12,780 nt of DNA from Fidelibacterota bacterium (GTDB taxonomy: Bacteria > Fidelibacterota > Marinisomatia > Marinisomatales > TCS55), in assembly GCA_002716525.1 (NCBI GenBank), contig PBBH01000038.1, positions 26,476 to 39,255 of the forward strand, written 5' to 3'. Below, piece after piece: positions 1 through 7,292 of the stretch. The translations under genes were made by a program, and so were the position numbers. Position 1 is the stretch's first letter; the number at the start of each line of letters is the position of its first letter. The notes under the pieces were generated by a model that saw only the letters and a list, made by a program, of their open reading frames with translations, did not search any database and was not told where the DNA came from.

Positions 1-1154
1 TCCGCATCACTATATTCAAAATGAATTTGATCAAATTCAATCGCATTATTAAATACATCTAATTCAACTGGATCAGGATCCTCTACAATTTCCGGTGGCG
101 TATCTAATAATCCAAAAATCCTTTCAGCAGAGGCAGCGCCAATTTGAATTTTTAGATTCACGTTACTAAGTTGTTTGATAGGGCCTAAAATCGAAAAGAG
201 AATTAAAATAAAACGAATAAAATCTTCCGCACTGACGCCCTTTTGAGCTAATACTTCCATCCCGCCGTACCACAGTAAAACAACACCAATAATTACCCCA
301 AAAGTTTCAGTTGTTGGTCCGGCAATAAGATCAAGACGTGCTCTTTTCAAAAGCAATTTGAAGTAGTGTTTGCTTTCTCTAGTAAAATTTTTGACTTCTT
401 CCTTTTCATTTACAAATGCTTTCACAATTCGTATCGAGGTAACTGTTTCTGTTAATATCTGCATTATTTCAGCGATTTTAGCCTGCGTACGGCGTGATTT
501 CCTGCGAATGCTGCGACCAATACTAAAAATGGCAATACCGGCTAAGGGAATAATAATAATGGCAATCAGTGCTAGCTTCCAGCTAATAATAAATAACAAA
601 GCAACAAAAGTTAGAATATTGATTGGTTCAACAAATAAGCGCTGAAAAACAACTGCAAAGGCAGTTTGTAACTGCTCCACATCATTCATGACAATAGAGG
701 TAATGGTCCCGCTATGCTGTCTATTGAAATAACCAAGGGACAGGGTTTGAATATGTATATATAATCTGTCCCGGATTTCTTTTACCAGTTTCAATTCTAC
801 TATCCGCAGTAAAATATTTTTAATATATAGAAAAATGTTTTTAATAAAAAATACGGTAAGAATGGAAAGGCATAAAATCTTGAGTGATTCCAAAGGTGTT
901 TCTCTAAGAATCAGCACATTTGTCCAATATTTTAGTTTTTCATTGAGTGTTAATCCAGCTTTTCCAGCCCACTCTGCCTGAGCTTGAACAATTTTATCAA
1001 AGTCTGCTAGAATATTATTAATTAAGGATGCTGTGAGCCAGATTGAGGCAGTGTTTAAAAAAACAAAAACTATTGCCGCAAGAGAAGAAATGAAGATATA
1101 AGGCCAAAAATGGAACAATAACTGTCCCATACGCCTATAAATTGAACCAGACAT
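1..1154 (-). CDS. MsbA-like ABC exporter, transmembrane half (partial, 3' end outside window)
   Basis: The reverse strand reads open from an ATG at 1154 to the window edge, giving 384 residues with no stop. This is the N-terminal part of a type I ABC exporter of the MsbA/multidrug/lipid A flippase kind, in which a six-helix membrane domain is fused to an ATPase. Hydrophobic segments are visible near residues 12-36, 90-112, 175-212 and 280-325. Family signatures include a SGTITSIVMNDVEQ stretch (148-161), SIRIVKAF (240-247) and the linker ASAERIFGLLD (341-351). The ATPase domain is just starting (IEFDQIHFEYSD, from 372), and its Walker and signature motifs lie outside the window. An in-frame TAA lies just upstream of the ATG, so this is the first possible ATG start; no clear ribosome site is visible. 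It lies 84 bases downstream of the acetyltransferase gene on the same strand. The substrate cannot be assigned. About 20 residues of an extra loop (58-80) separate the first two helices. Confidence 0.93.
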   Translation of the reverse strand, partial: MSGSIYRRMGQLLFHFWPYIFISSLAAIVFVFLNTASIWLTASLINNILADFDKIVQAQAEWAGKAGLTLNEKLKYWTNVLILRETPLESLKILCLSILTVFFIKNIFLYIKNILLRIVELKLVKEIRDRLYIHIQTLSLGYFNRQHSGTITSIVMNDVEQLQTAFAVVFQRLFVEPINILTFVALLFIISWKLALIAIIIIPLAGIAIFSIGRSIRRKSRRTQAKIAEIMQILTETVTSIRIVKAFVNEKEEVKNFTRESKHYFKLLLKRARLDLIAGPTTETFGVIIGVVLLWYGGMEVLAQKGVSAEDFIRFILILFSILGPIKQLSNVNLKIQIGAASAERIFGLLDTPPEIVEDPDPVELDVFNNAIEFDQIHFEYSDA

Positions 1155-1238
1155 TGATATTATTTATTCAGCTTTTGAATGATTGAGATTAAACAGAATA
1201 TAAGAGGAAATTTATGACAGAAAAACGACTGCTTTATC

Positions 1239-1670
1239 CTATTCGCTCTCAAGATATATCATTTTTTGATGAGAAATTCCATTTGCTTCATCAAATTTAG
1301 GTCCTACCGTTTGAAATCCACATTTTTTGTAAAACGGAATAACGGATTCCTGGGCATTCAGGTAAATTGATTTTTGACCATTCATTTTATTTAGTATAAA
1401 TCGTGTTAATTTTTTTCCAATACCATAACTTCTAAACTGTGGTAAAACAGCAAAACGTTCGAGTTTTATACCCAATTTGGTTTCTCGCCAGCGCGCTGTT
1501 CCCACCGGTTGGCCCTTCACATAGGCTAGAATATAATTTGCTTTTTCTTCATTTACATCGATTTCAATGTATTCAGGAATATTTTGTTCCTCAATAAACA
1601 CAGTTCTTCGAATCGCCAATACAGCGGCTTTTTCATCCGTTGTTTCAATAATCTTTATATTGACTTCCAT
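1239..1670 (-). CDS. GNAT family N-acetyltransferase (ElaA/YjcF-like)
   Basis: This is a 143-residue single-domain GCN5-related acetyltransferase, expected to move an acetyl group from acetyl-CoA to an unidentified small-molecule or protein amine in the cytoplasm. The acetyl-CoA loop of motif A is R80-S-Y-G83-I-G85-K, directly after the strand LERFAVLPQF (70-79). Motif B is FYKKCGF (113-119). The early IRRTVFIEEQNIP segment (20-32), the VGTARWR strand (56-62) and the late GISHQKM (131-137) are typical of the short ElaA/YjcF-like branch, whose substrates are mostly unknown. The length is normal for a complete domain. The ATG at 1670 is the natural start because the first beta-strand follows directly. 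It diverges from the GroES-like gene across an 84-base gap in which I could not identify a convincing promoter. It could be co-transcribed with the ABC exporter downstream. Confidence 0.9.
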   Translation of the reverse strand: MEVNIKIIETTDEKAAVLAIRRTVFIEEQNIPEYIEIDVNEEKANYILAYVKGQPVGTARWRETKLGIKLERFAVLPQFRSYGIGKKLTRFILNKMNGQKSIYLNAQESVIPFYKKCGFQTVGPKFDEANGISHQKMIYLESE

Positions 1671-1754
1671 TCAAAAATTTCGGTGTCTATATTGATATGT
1701 TACAATGATTTCCTTGGGCTTGCTCACACTCATTAATTTCCCCTAATTTCTTCG

Positions 1755-2135
1755 ATGCAAAGTAAAAACAAACAAATACTGATTGTAGGTGATCGGGTAC
1801 TGATCCGTCCCGATAAAGGCGAGAAAAAGTCAAAGGCAGGGCTCTACTTACCACCTAGCGTCATTGAAAAACAGGAAATCTTAAGCGGCGTAGTGGTTGA
1901 AGTGGGACCTGGGATTCCCATGGGTAACCCGGAAGATCAACTAGATGAACCATGGTCTGCCAGTGATAGTTCACCGGTAAAATATATACCGACACAGGCC
2001 GAATTAGGTGACGTGGCTTTATTTTTGAATAAGGCATCGATTGAAGTCAAGATAGAAAATGAAGACTATCTTATTGTTCCTCAATCGGCTATCCTCATCC
2101 TGATCCGGGATGATCTAAACAGTTTAGCTGATTAA
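1755..2135 (+). CDS. GroES-like co-chaperonin family protein (variant with inserted loop)
   Basis: The 126-residue protein has the chaperonin-10 fold signature: GDRVLIRP at 12-19, a mobile-loop region at about 22-40 containing AGLYLPP, the strand SGVVVEVGPG (44-53), and the closing GD...YLIVPQSAILILI (85-117). Canonical GroES forms a heptameric lid on GroEL, and the LYL tripeptide sits where GroES carries its GroEL-contacting hydrophobic tripeptide. It differs from canonical GroES (about 95 residues) by roughly 15 extra residues after GPG (54-84), rich in acidic residues and proline, plus a short C-terminal tail. No groEL lies next to it. It begins a tightly spaced run and ends 16 bases before the heme chaperone gene. 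I recall similar stand-alone variants in Bacteroidota-type genomes, but whether they cap GroEL is not known to me. No Shine-Dalgarno site precedes the ATG. Confidence 0.85.
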   Translation: MQSKNKQILIVGDRVLIRPDKGEKKSKAGLYLPPSVIEKQEILSGVVVEVGPGIPMGNPEDQLDEPWSASDSSPVKYIPTQAELGDVALFLNKASIEVKIENEDYLIVPQSAILILIRDDLNSLAD

Positions 2136-2151
2136 TATTTCTGTCCGGCTA

Positions 2152-3291
2152 ATGCCTAAGGCTGGCATCTATATCCATATTCCATTCTGTACGGTAAAGT
2201 GCATGTATTGCGACTTTTATTCAGTAGCAGACAAAGAAGATACTATACCGACCTTTTTCAAAGCACTAATTAAGGAAATTGAATTATGCAAATCGGATAC
2301 CAACAATTGGATTATCGATACAATATTCATTGGTGGTGGAACACCTAGTCTTACTCAGCCAGATCAATTAGAAAAAGTTATACAAACACTAAAAAACAAA
2401 TTTGATTTATCCAATGTAACAGAATTTACATTAGAGGCTAATCCAGGCGAAGCGCCTGCAGCAAGATTAAAAGCATTTCATGATCTAGGCGTAAACCGTA
2501 TATCAATTGGAGTCCAATCGCTTGAACCGGATTTGCTTCAATTCCTCACCCGGAACCACGGCCCCGATGAAGTAATCCAAACAATTGAAATAGCACGAAT
2601 GGCCGGATTTGAAAACATCAATTGTGATCTTATTTTTAATATTCCTGGTCAGTCATTTGAAATCTGGCAGCGCGATCTGAAGTCTGTGTTGGAAATGGGA
2701 CCGGATCATATATCCTGCTATTCCCTTACTGTTGAAAAAGGAACGCAATTATACCAATATGTAAATCGAAAAGAAGTTAGTATGCCCAGTGAAGATCAAA
2801 GCGCAGAATTTTATCAATGTGCCCAATCAACGATGAAAGAAAGTGGATTTGAACAATATGAAATATGCAATTGGGGAAAACCAGAGAAATACTGCCAACA
2901 TAATTTCCATTATTGGGAGATTGATCCATATTTGGCGTTTGGACCTTCGGCTCACGGATATGATGGTGTACACCGTTTTGCTAATGTACGCAATTTAGAT
3001 AATTATATTAAAATGCTGGGAGAGGGGAAACTACCTCGGCAAGATATTTACGAATTATCGGATATAGATCGCACAAATGAAATGATTGGATTTGGGCTGC
3101 GAATCAAAAATGGTATAAACCTCAATCAAATTCCAAAATCTTATATAAATATGGTAAACAAGGCTATTGAGCGTAATCAATCAAAATGGGGAGATTATTA
3201 TATACTGGGTGAAAACCGTTTGAAACTAACGCCTCAAGGTTTTGTCTTCGCAGATGCCATTGCTGTGGATTTAATGATTCCAGCACCCTAA
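2152..3291 (+). CDS. hemW: Radical SAM heme chaperone HemW (HemN-like)
   Basis: This 379-residue protein is a radical SAM enzyme of the HemN/HemW family. The [4Fe-4S] cluster motif is C13-x3-C17-x-Y-C20, at the N-terminus as in HemW. It is followed by IFIGGGTPS (58-66), LEANPGE (94-100), GVNRISIGVQSL (113-124) and DLIFNIPGQ (159-167). The motif HNFHYW (250-255) and the stretch LAFGPSAHGY (261-270) are family hallmarks, and the C-terminal HemN_C domain closes with LTPQGFVFADAIAVDL. HemW is known to bind heme and deliver it to respiratory proteins, whereas true HemN is an oxygen-independent coproporphyrinogen dehydrogenase with a longer N-terminal region. The short N-terminus and the HNxxYW motif favour HemW. 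Many such genes are misannotated as coproporphyrinogen oxidase. The gene lies 16 bases after the GroES-like gene and 16 bases before the permease. Confidence 0.92.
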   Translation: MPKAGIYIHIPFCTVKCMYCDFYSVADKEDTIPTFFKALIKEIELCKSDTNNWIIDTIFIGGGTPSLTQPDQLEKVIQTLKNKFDLSNVTEFTLEANPGEAPAARLKAFHDLGVNRISIGVQSLEPDLLQFLTRNHGPDEVIQTIEIARMAGFENINCDLIFNIPGQSFEIWQRDLKSVLEMGPDHISCYSLTVEKGTQLYQYVNRKEVSMPSEDQSAEFYQCAQSTMKESGFEQYEICNWGKPEKYCQHNFHYWEIDPYLAFGPSAHGYDGVHRFANVRNLDNYIKMLGEGKLPRQDIYELSDIDRTNEMIGFGLRIKNGINLNQIPKSYINMVNKAIERNQSKWGDYYILGENRLKLTPQGFVFADAIAVDLMIPAP

Positions 3292-3307
3292 TGACCTTAT
3301 ACAAAAC

Positions 3308-4651
3308 ATGAATCATTCCTTAAAAAGGCAGCTTGGGCTGGCAGCGGTTTTGTCTATTGTTATGGGTGACATGATGGGATCTGGTATTTTTTATACTCCG
3401 CAGGAGTTGGCCCTCGTTGCGACCCAATCCTGGCAGGTATATTTTTTATGGGGTCTATGCGGATTCATTATCCTATGTGGTGCCTTATCAGTTGCTGAAG
3501 CTTGTACTTATTACCCTGAATCCGGATCAGATTATTTTATTATCAAAGAAGGATGGGGAGATGGTCTAGGATTTTTACGTGTATGGACCGATATGTGGGT
3601 TTCTGGTCCGGGCTCTATTGCCGCAGTTGCTATTTTATTTGGAGAATTCTTTCCCGAATTTTCCGGTTGGAACGTTGAACCAGTGACCATTGGTATTGCC
3701 GTTATAATTTTTTTTGTTGGCATTAACCTTGTTGGCGTATCCTTGAGCAGTTGGACCCAAATTTTATTAACAACCATAAAAGTGTCCGCATTGCTGTTTA
3801 TTGTGGTAATGAGCATTTTTCTTGTGGACGCCACACCCCTTCTGGACTCCACATTAAATGAGTCACAGCATAGTGGAGGCGGTATCCTTCAATTATTTCG
3901 TTTAACTGGTTTGGGTATTGGAGTGGTATTGTTTACCTACGACGGATGGATTGATATTATTCATGCCGCTGGAGAAGTTAAAAATCCCAAAAAAAATATA
4001 CCCGCTGGTCTTATCATTGGCATCATTGGTATAACCCTACTTTACCTTATTACCAATTATGCCTACTTGAGGGTTGTCCCACTTAGTGAAATGGGTAGAG
4101 GTAATCAACTGGCTATCTTCAAAGTTGCAGAGGCGACCTTTGGCATGATTGGTGGAAAATTTATTTCTATACTCTTGATGGTATCAATTTTGGGTGCCCT
4201 TGGCGGTTTAATTATGACCAACCCCCGACTAATTTATGGTATGAGTGCACAATTTCAATCATCCGGAAAATTTTCCCTTTTCAAATTTCTATCGAAAGTA
4301 AACAGCAAAACAGGTGCGCCAAGCGGGTCATTATTATTTATGGGCGCTATTTCAATCGTGGCATTGATTTATTTACAATCATTTAGCAGGATTGTAAATT
4401 TTTTCGTTGTACCAAACCATTTTTTTAATATTTTGCTTGTTGCATCAATTTTCAAATTTCGAAAAAAAATCGATAGAAAACCCCAAGATTATCACACGCC
4501 TTTTTATCCAGTCACACCCATATTATTTATTATCACAATATTAGGGTTTTTGTTCGCTGCCATTATTTACCGTCCTCAGGATACGATCATTGGTATCTTA
4601 TTAACTGCCATAGGTATTCCTTTTTACCTCTGGTTTAAAGAAAGGAAATAG
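3308..4651 (+). CDS. APC-family amino acid permease
   Basis: This 447-residue inner-membrane protein has about twelve hydrophobic segments and the amino acid-polyamine-organocation (APC) signature in its first helix, GDMMGSGIFYTP (20-31), the unwound substrate-binding segment of this fold. The second helix region carries the usual GALSVAEACTYYPESG-type glutamate (about 58-73). A segment at about 208-230 (TYDGWIDIIHAAGEVKNPKKNIP) matches the conserved helix 6 and loop of the family. Substrate specificity cannot be read with confidence. The gene that follows after a single base encodes an arginine deiminase/dimethylargininase-type enzyme, so arginine or a related guanidino amino acid is a reasonable inferred substrate. 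The length is normal for the family and no disruption is seen. Confidence 0.9.
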   Translation: MNHSLKRQLGLAAVLSIVMGDMMGSGIFYTPQELALVATQSWQVYFLWGLCGFIILCGALSVAEACTYYPESGSDYFIIKEGWGDGLGFLRVWTDMWVSGPGSIAAVAILFGEFFPEFSGWNVEPVTIGIAVIIFFVGINLVGVSLSSWTQILLTTIKVSALLFIVVMSIFLVDATPLLDSTLNESQHSGGGILQLFRLTGLGIGVVLFTYDGWIDIIHAAGEVKNPKKNIPAGLIIGIIGITLLYLITNYAYLRVVPLSEMGRGNQLAIFKVAEATFGMIGGKFISILLMVSILGALGGLIMTNPRLIYGMSAQFQSSGKFSLFKFLSKVNSKTGAPSGSLLFMGAISIVALIYLQSFSRIVNFFVVPNHFFNILLVASIFKFRKKIDRKPQDYHTPFYPVTPILFIITILGFLFAAIIYRPQDTIIGILLTAIGIPFYLWFKERK

Positions 4652-4652
4652 C

Positions 4653-5591
4653 ATGGGTTTATTTGGTGTCTCTAACGGTTACGGTTCCTTAAAACGTGTG
4701 TTGATGCACCGACCAGGAATAGAATTAGATAAAGTGACAGAAGACAATAAAACAGAATTCAATTTTAAAAGAGCTGTTAATAAAGCAACATTTGTAAATG
4801 AGTACGATATAATGCTATCAAAATTTCAAAATCATGGCGCCGAAACCATTCTACTTACAGATGTATTAAAGGATGATTTGGATGCAATTGAATATATAAA
4901 CCATCGACCCAATATGACCTATACCCGGGATCTGGCTGTAGTTTTTAATCATGGTGCCTATTTAATGAGCCCCAAAATTAAAAGCCGTTGGGGAGATCAA
5001 TTTATTGTTGGACGCGCTTTTGAAAAACTGGGTGTACCGATTAAGGGGATTGTTGAACCCCCAGGATATATAGAAGGTGGTGGTGTACAGCCTATCGATG
5101 AAGATACTTGCGCAGTATCAGTATGTGATCGCGCTAATGAAACGGGCACCCGCATGTTGAAAGAAATGATACTAGGAAAAGAAGTGAAGTACTATCTTGA
5201 AGTACCTGTCCCCAAAGGGTCCATTCATATTGATGGCAGTTTTATGGTTATTGATAAAAAACTATGCCTGGTTTGGCCCGAAAATTTTGAAACATTTCCC
5301 TGCCGACTCTATGAAGATGGGAAGATTGGGTTCAAAAATATTATGTTTATGGACTTTTTGAAAGAGCGTGGTTTTGATTGCATTATTGCTTCCAGTGATG
5401 ACCGATACGCAGGTTATCTAAATATTGTTGTAACAGTCCGATCTGAAAAAGCCATTGGATTCGAACAAGATGGTGATATTCTAAAGGGAATGACTTCTCG
5501 CGGATGGGTACTGGACAGTTTTCCGGCAAGCGAACTATGGCAAGGAAATGGCGGTGCCCATTGTATGACTTGCCCAATTTTGGTTAATTGA
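4653..5591 (+). CDS. Arginine deiminase / dimethylarginine dimethylaminohydrolase-like amidinohydrolase
   Basis: This 312-residue protein belongs to the guanidino-group modifying enzyme superfamily (arginine deiminase, dimethylargininase, amidinotransferase), whose members attack a guanidinium carbon with a cysteine. Visible motifs, in order, are NMTYTRDLAVV (87-97, substrate-binding Asp93), IEGGGVQ (140-146, Glu141), HIDGSF (192-197, catalytic His192 and Asp194) and the terminal GNGGAHCMTCP (298-308), with Cys304 as the expected nucleophile. The catalytic set therefore looks intact. The usual EGGD is EGGG here, so one normally acidic position is lost. A good ribosome site (AAAGGA, 4641-4646) lies six bases before the ATG, inside the end of the permease gene. 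No carbamoyltransferase or carbamate kinase follows, so a full arginine deiminase energy pathway is not visible. Whether the substrate is arginine, methylarginine or another guanidino compound is open. The stop codon is TGA. Confidence 0.87.
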   Translation: MGLFGVSNGYGSLKRVLMHRPGIELDKVTEDNKTEFNFKRAVNKATFVNEYDIMLSKFQNHGAETILLTDVLKDDLDAIEYINHRPNMTYTRDLAVVFNHGAYLMSPKIKSRWGDQFIVGRAFEKLGVPIKGIVEPPGYIEGGGVQPIDEDTCAVSVCDRANETGTRMLKEMILGKEVKYYLEVPVPKGSIHIDGSFMVIDKKLCLVWPENFETFPCRLYEDGKIGFKNIMFMDFLKERGFDCIIASSDDRYAGYLNIVVTVRSEKAIGFEQDGDILKGMTSRGWVLDSFPASELWQGNGGAHCMTCPILVN

Positions 5592-5614
5592 TCTCCGATT
5601 ATTTTGAAATTATC

Positions 5615-6388
5615 TTAAATACCTTCACTCTTTAAGGTCAGTGATATGGGACAGTGATCCGAACCCATAATTTCACTATGAATATCCGCATCTTGTAGTT
5701 GATCAATAAACTCCTCATTCACGAAAAAATAATCAATGCGCCAACCTATATTGCGATCTCTTGCCCCAAACCGATAAGTCCACCAGCTATATCGGTCTGG
5801 TTCTGTATGAAAATGGCGAAAAGAATCAACCCATCCTTTATTAACATAAGCGTCTAGCCGCTCTCGTTCAATGGGCATAAAACCAGATGTTTTCACATTT
5901 TCCTTTGGACGGGCCAAGTCAATTTCATGATGGGCTGTATTCCAGTCGCCAGTTACAACAACATTGGTTCCATTATCGACATGTTCATTAATAATAGGTA
6001 AAAGTTCATCATAAAAATCGAGTTTATATTGAAGACGGATATCATCTTTTTGCCCATTTGGAAAATAAATATTATATAGTAAAAAGTTATCGTGCTCAGT
6101 TATGAGAACTCTGCCTTCTGCATCAAAACGATCGATTCCCAGTCCTTCTTGGACATAGTGAGGTTCTTCCTTGCAGAAAGTAGCTACACTGCTGTAACCA
6201 GCCTTTTCGGCCGAATGCCAATAAGTATGATAGCCGTGGTCCTCTATAAGCGATGAGCCCAGTTGATCCATACGGGCCTTAGTCTCTTGGAGGCAAAGTA
6301 CATCAGGCTGCACTTCATCTAGCCAATCCAAAAATCCTTTTTTCTCAATAGCACGAATGCCGTTCACGTTCCATGAATACAGTATCAT
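5615..6388 (-). CDS. xth: Exodeoxyribonuclease III / AP endonuclease
   Basis: The 257-residue protein is an ExoIII-type member of the endonuclease/exonuclease/phosphatase fold. It acts in base excision repair by cutting DNA 5' of abasic sites and removing 3' blocking groups. Active-site elements are all present: WNVNGIRA (6-13, Asn8), LQETK (33-37, metal-binding Glu35), NIYFPNG (106-112, Tyr108), GDWNTAHHEIDLARPK (147-162, Asp148 and Asn150), WRIDYFF (216-222, Asp219) and GSDHCP (242-247, Asp244 and His245). The YSWWTYRFGARDRNIGWR stretch is the DNA-contacting loop typical of the ExoA/Xth branch. The length is normal. The gene converges on the amidinohydrolase gene, with 23 bases between the two stops, and diverges from the BolA gene. 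Confidence 0.95.
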   Translation of the reverse strand: MILYSWNVNGIRAIEKKGFLDWLDEVQPDVLCLQETKARMDQLGSSLIEDHGYHTYWHSAEKAGYSSVATFCKEEPHYVQEGLGIDRFDAEGRVLITEHDNFLLYNIYFPNGQKDDIRLQYKLDFYDELLPIINEHVDNGTNVVVTGDWNTAHHEIDLARPKENVKTSGFMPIERERLDAYVNKGWVDSFRHFHTEPDRYSWWTYRFGARDRNIGWRIDYFFVNEEFIDQLQDADIHSEIMGSDHCPISLTLKSEGI

Positions 6389-6525
6389 TTTTGCCTAAAT
6401 TTTTAGCATTGAAGTTGAAAATATCTGCAGAATTTACAGCCCTCTTTATGGCCATAATTATAGAATATTATAAAAATAATTGGCGATGATCATTGTAATT
6501 TCCGCTTCTAAAATTGGACTTATTC

Positions 6526-6774
6526 ATGGACCCTGAAGCCGTAAAAGAATTAATACAGGAAGGTATTCCTGGTGCAAATATTGAAGTGGTGGATACAACC
6601 GGAACGAAGGATCATTTCAGTGCAATTGTGATTAGCGATAGCTTTGAAGGATTATCTTTAGTCGAACAGCATCAGGCTGTTTACCAAGCTGTTGGGGATC
6701 ATATGACAAAGGAGATTCACGCACTGCAACTAAAAACTTATTCGCCCACTCAATGGGCTCAACACAATACATAG
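6526..6774 (+). CDS. BolA/IbaG family protein
   Basis: This 82-residue protein of the BolA family has the short class II KH-like fold. Members partner with CGFS monothiol glutaredoxins through a shared [2Fe-2S] cluster, with roles in iron-sulfur trafficking or regulation. Characteristic residues are DHFSAIVISDSFEGLSLVEQHQAVY (29-53), which includes the conserved helix histidine His49, and the KEIHALQLKTYSP segment (62-74) that closes the family domain. The frame is open further upstream to a TTG at 6514, but I choose the ATG at 6526 because it aligns with the usual MxPExVKxLIE-like N-terminus. Neither start has a convincing ribosome site. The neighbouring glutaredoxin starts nine bases after this stop, which strongly supports the functional pairing. 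Confidence 0.88.
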   Translation: MDPEAVKELIQEGIPGANIEVVDTTGTKDHFSAIVISDSFEGLSLVEQHQAVYQAVGDHMTKEIHALQLKTYSPTQWAQHNT

Positions 6775-6783
6775 GAATCAGAT

Positions 6784-7101
6784 ATGGAATTATCCGAACA
6801 AATCAAAAATGATATTGCTGAAAATCCAATTATCCTGTACATGAAAGGTACCAAAGAAATGCCCATGTGCGGATTTTCCAACCAAGTAGTGCAGATCCTT
6901 AATCATTATGGAGTGGAATACAAGGATGTAAATGTTCTAGAAGATCCTCAGATCCGTGTCGAACTTTCAAAACAATCCGAGTGGCCTACCATCCCCCAAC
7001 TATTTGTAAAAGGTAAACTGATTGGCGGAGCGGACATCGCCATGGAAATGCATCAGTCCGGCAAACTACTGGATACTTTGGACGTATCAGCCGATTTATA
7101 G
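6784..7101 (+). CDS. grxD: Monothiol glutaredoxin, Grx4/GrxD family (CGFS)
   Basis: This 105-residue cytoplasmic protein has the monothiol glutaredoxin active site CGFS at 29-32, preceded by the KGTKEMPM stretch (21-28). It also has the cis-proline motif WPTIPQLFVKGKLIGGADI (67-85), whose Thr-Ile-Pro and GGADI residues bind glutathione. In this family, dimers hold a glutathione-ligated [2Fe-2S] cluster and pass it to other proteins, and heterodimers with BolA proteins are well established. The gene immediately follows the BolA-family gene, with a TAGGAA ribosome site overlapping the BolA stop codon seven bases before the ATG. This indicates co-translation of the two partners. The length and motifs are entirely typical. 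Confidence 0.95.
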   Translation: MELSEQIKNDIAENPIILYMKGTKEMPMCGFSNQVVQILNHYGVEYKDVNVLEDPQIRVELSKQSEWPTIPQLFVKGKLIGGADIAMEMHQSGKLLDTLDVSADL

Positions 7102-7108
7102 AATTGGC

Positions 7109-7136
7109 TTGGGGCTTCAATATACCACTCTATAAT
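7109..7136 (+). promoter_or_regulatory. Possible sigma-70-type promoter for the tRNA-Glu gene
   Basis: A perfect TATAAT lies at 7131-7136, with a weak TTGGGG at 7109-7114 at 16-base spacing, about 35 bases before the tRNA. An AT-only-loop inverted repeat (CTAATTT/AAATTAG, 7147-7164) lies between it and the tRNA and would fall in the leader. In AT-rich DNA such boxes arise by chance, so this is a weak call. Confidence 0.25.
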
Positions 7137-7171
7137 TTCGCCACCGCTAATTTAGAAAAATTAGATTATTT

Positions 7172-7243
7172 GGCCCGTTCGTCTAGTGGTTAGGACTCAG
7201 GATTTTCATTCCTGCAACAGGGGTTCGATTCCCCTACGGGCTA
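7172..7243 (+). tRNA. tRNA-Glu (UUC)
   Basis: A complete 72-base cloverleaf can be folded by hand. The acceptor stem GGCCCGT pairs with ACGGGCT (one G-U at the end). The D-arm is GTCT...GGAC, and the anticodon stem CAGGA/TCCTG holds the loop TTTTCAT with anticodon TTC. The T-arm is AGGGG-TTCGATT-CCCCT, and the discriminator base is A. The 3' CCA is not encoded (the bases following are CAA), so it must be added after transcription. The body closely resembles bacterial tRNA-Glu, with the family's GTCTAGTGG D-region. It stands alone between the glutaredoxin and DUF2231 genes, with no partner tRNAs. Confidence 0.96.
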
Positions 7244-7292
7244 CAAAAAATCTCCACTGTAAAGCACGGGAGGTTTATTTTAATTTCGACAG

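Noticed and set aside
370..645. A plus-strand open frame of 91 codons
   Set aside because: It lies antisense to the well-supported ABC exporter membrane domain and has no family resemblance; it is a by-product of the coding strand.
5621..5638. ACCTT/AAGGT inverted repeat near the convergent ends of the amidinohydrolase and exonuclease genes
   Set aside because: Only five pairs with an eight-base loop and no U-run, and it lies inside the exonuclease coding sequence; too weak to call a terminator.
6446..6457. Perfect 12-base palindrome TTATGGCCATAA between the divergent exonuclease and BolA genes
   Set aside because: It could be an operator, but a single short palindrome in AT-rich DNA, with no second copy and no regulator nearby, is not enough evidence.
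6458..6480. Two TATAAT-like boxes in the exonuclease/BolA divergent region
   Set aside because: No acceptable -35 element at the right spacing was found for either; TATAAT-like words are frequent by chance in this base composition.
7147..7164. CTAATTT/AAATTAG hairpin between the glutaredoxin and tRNA genes
   Set aside because: Seven pairs, nearly all A-T, with no U-tract after it. It might be a weak terminator or leader structure but cannot be supported as either.
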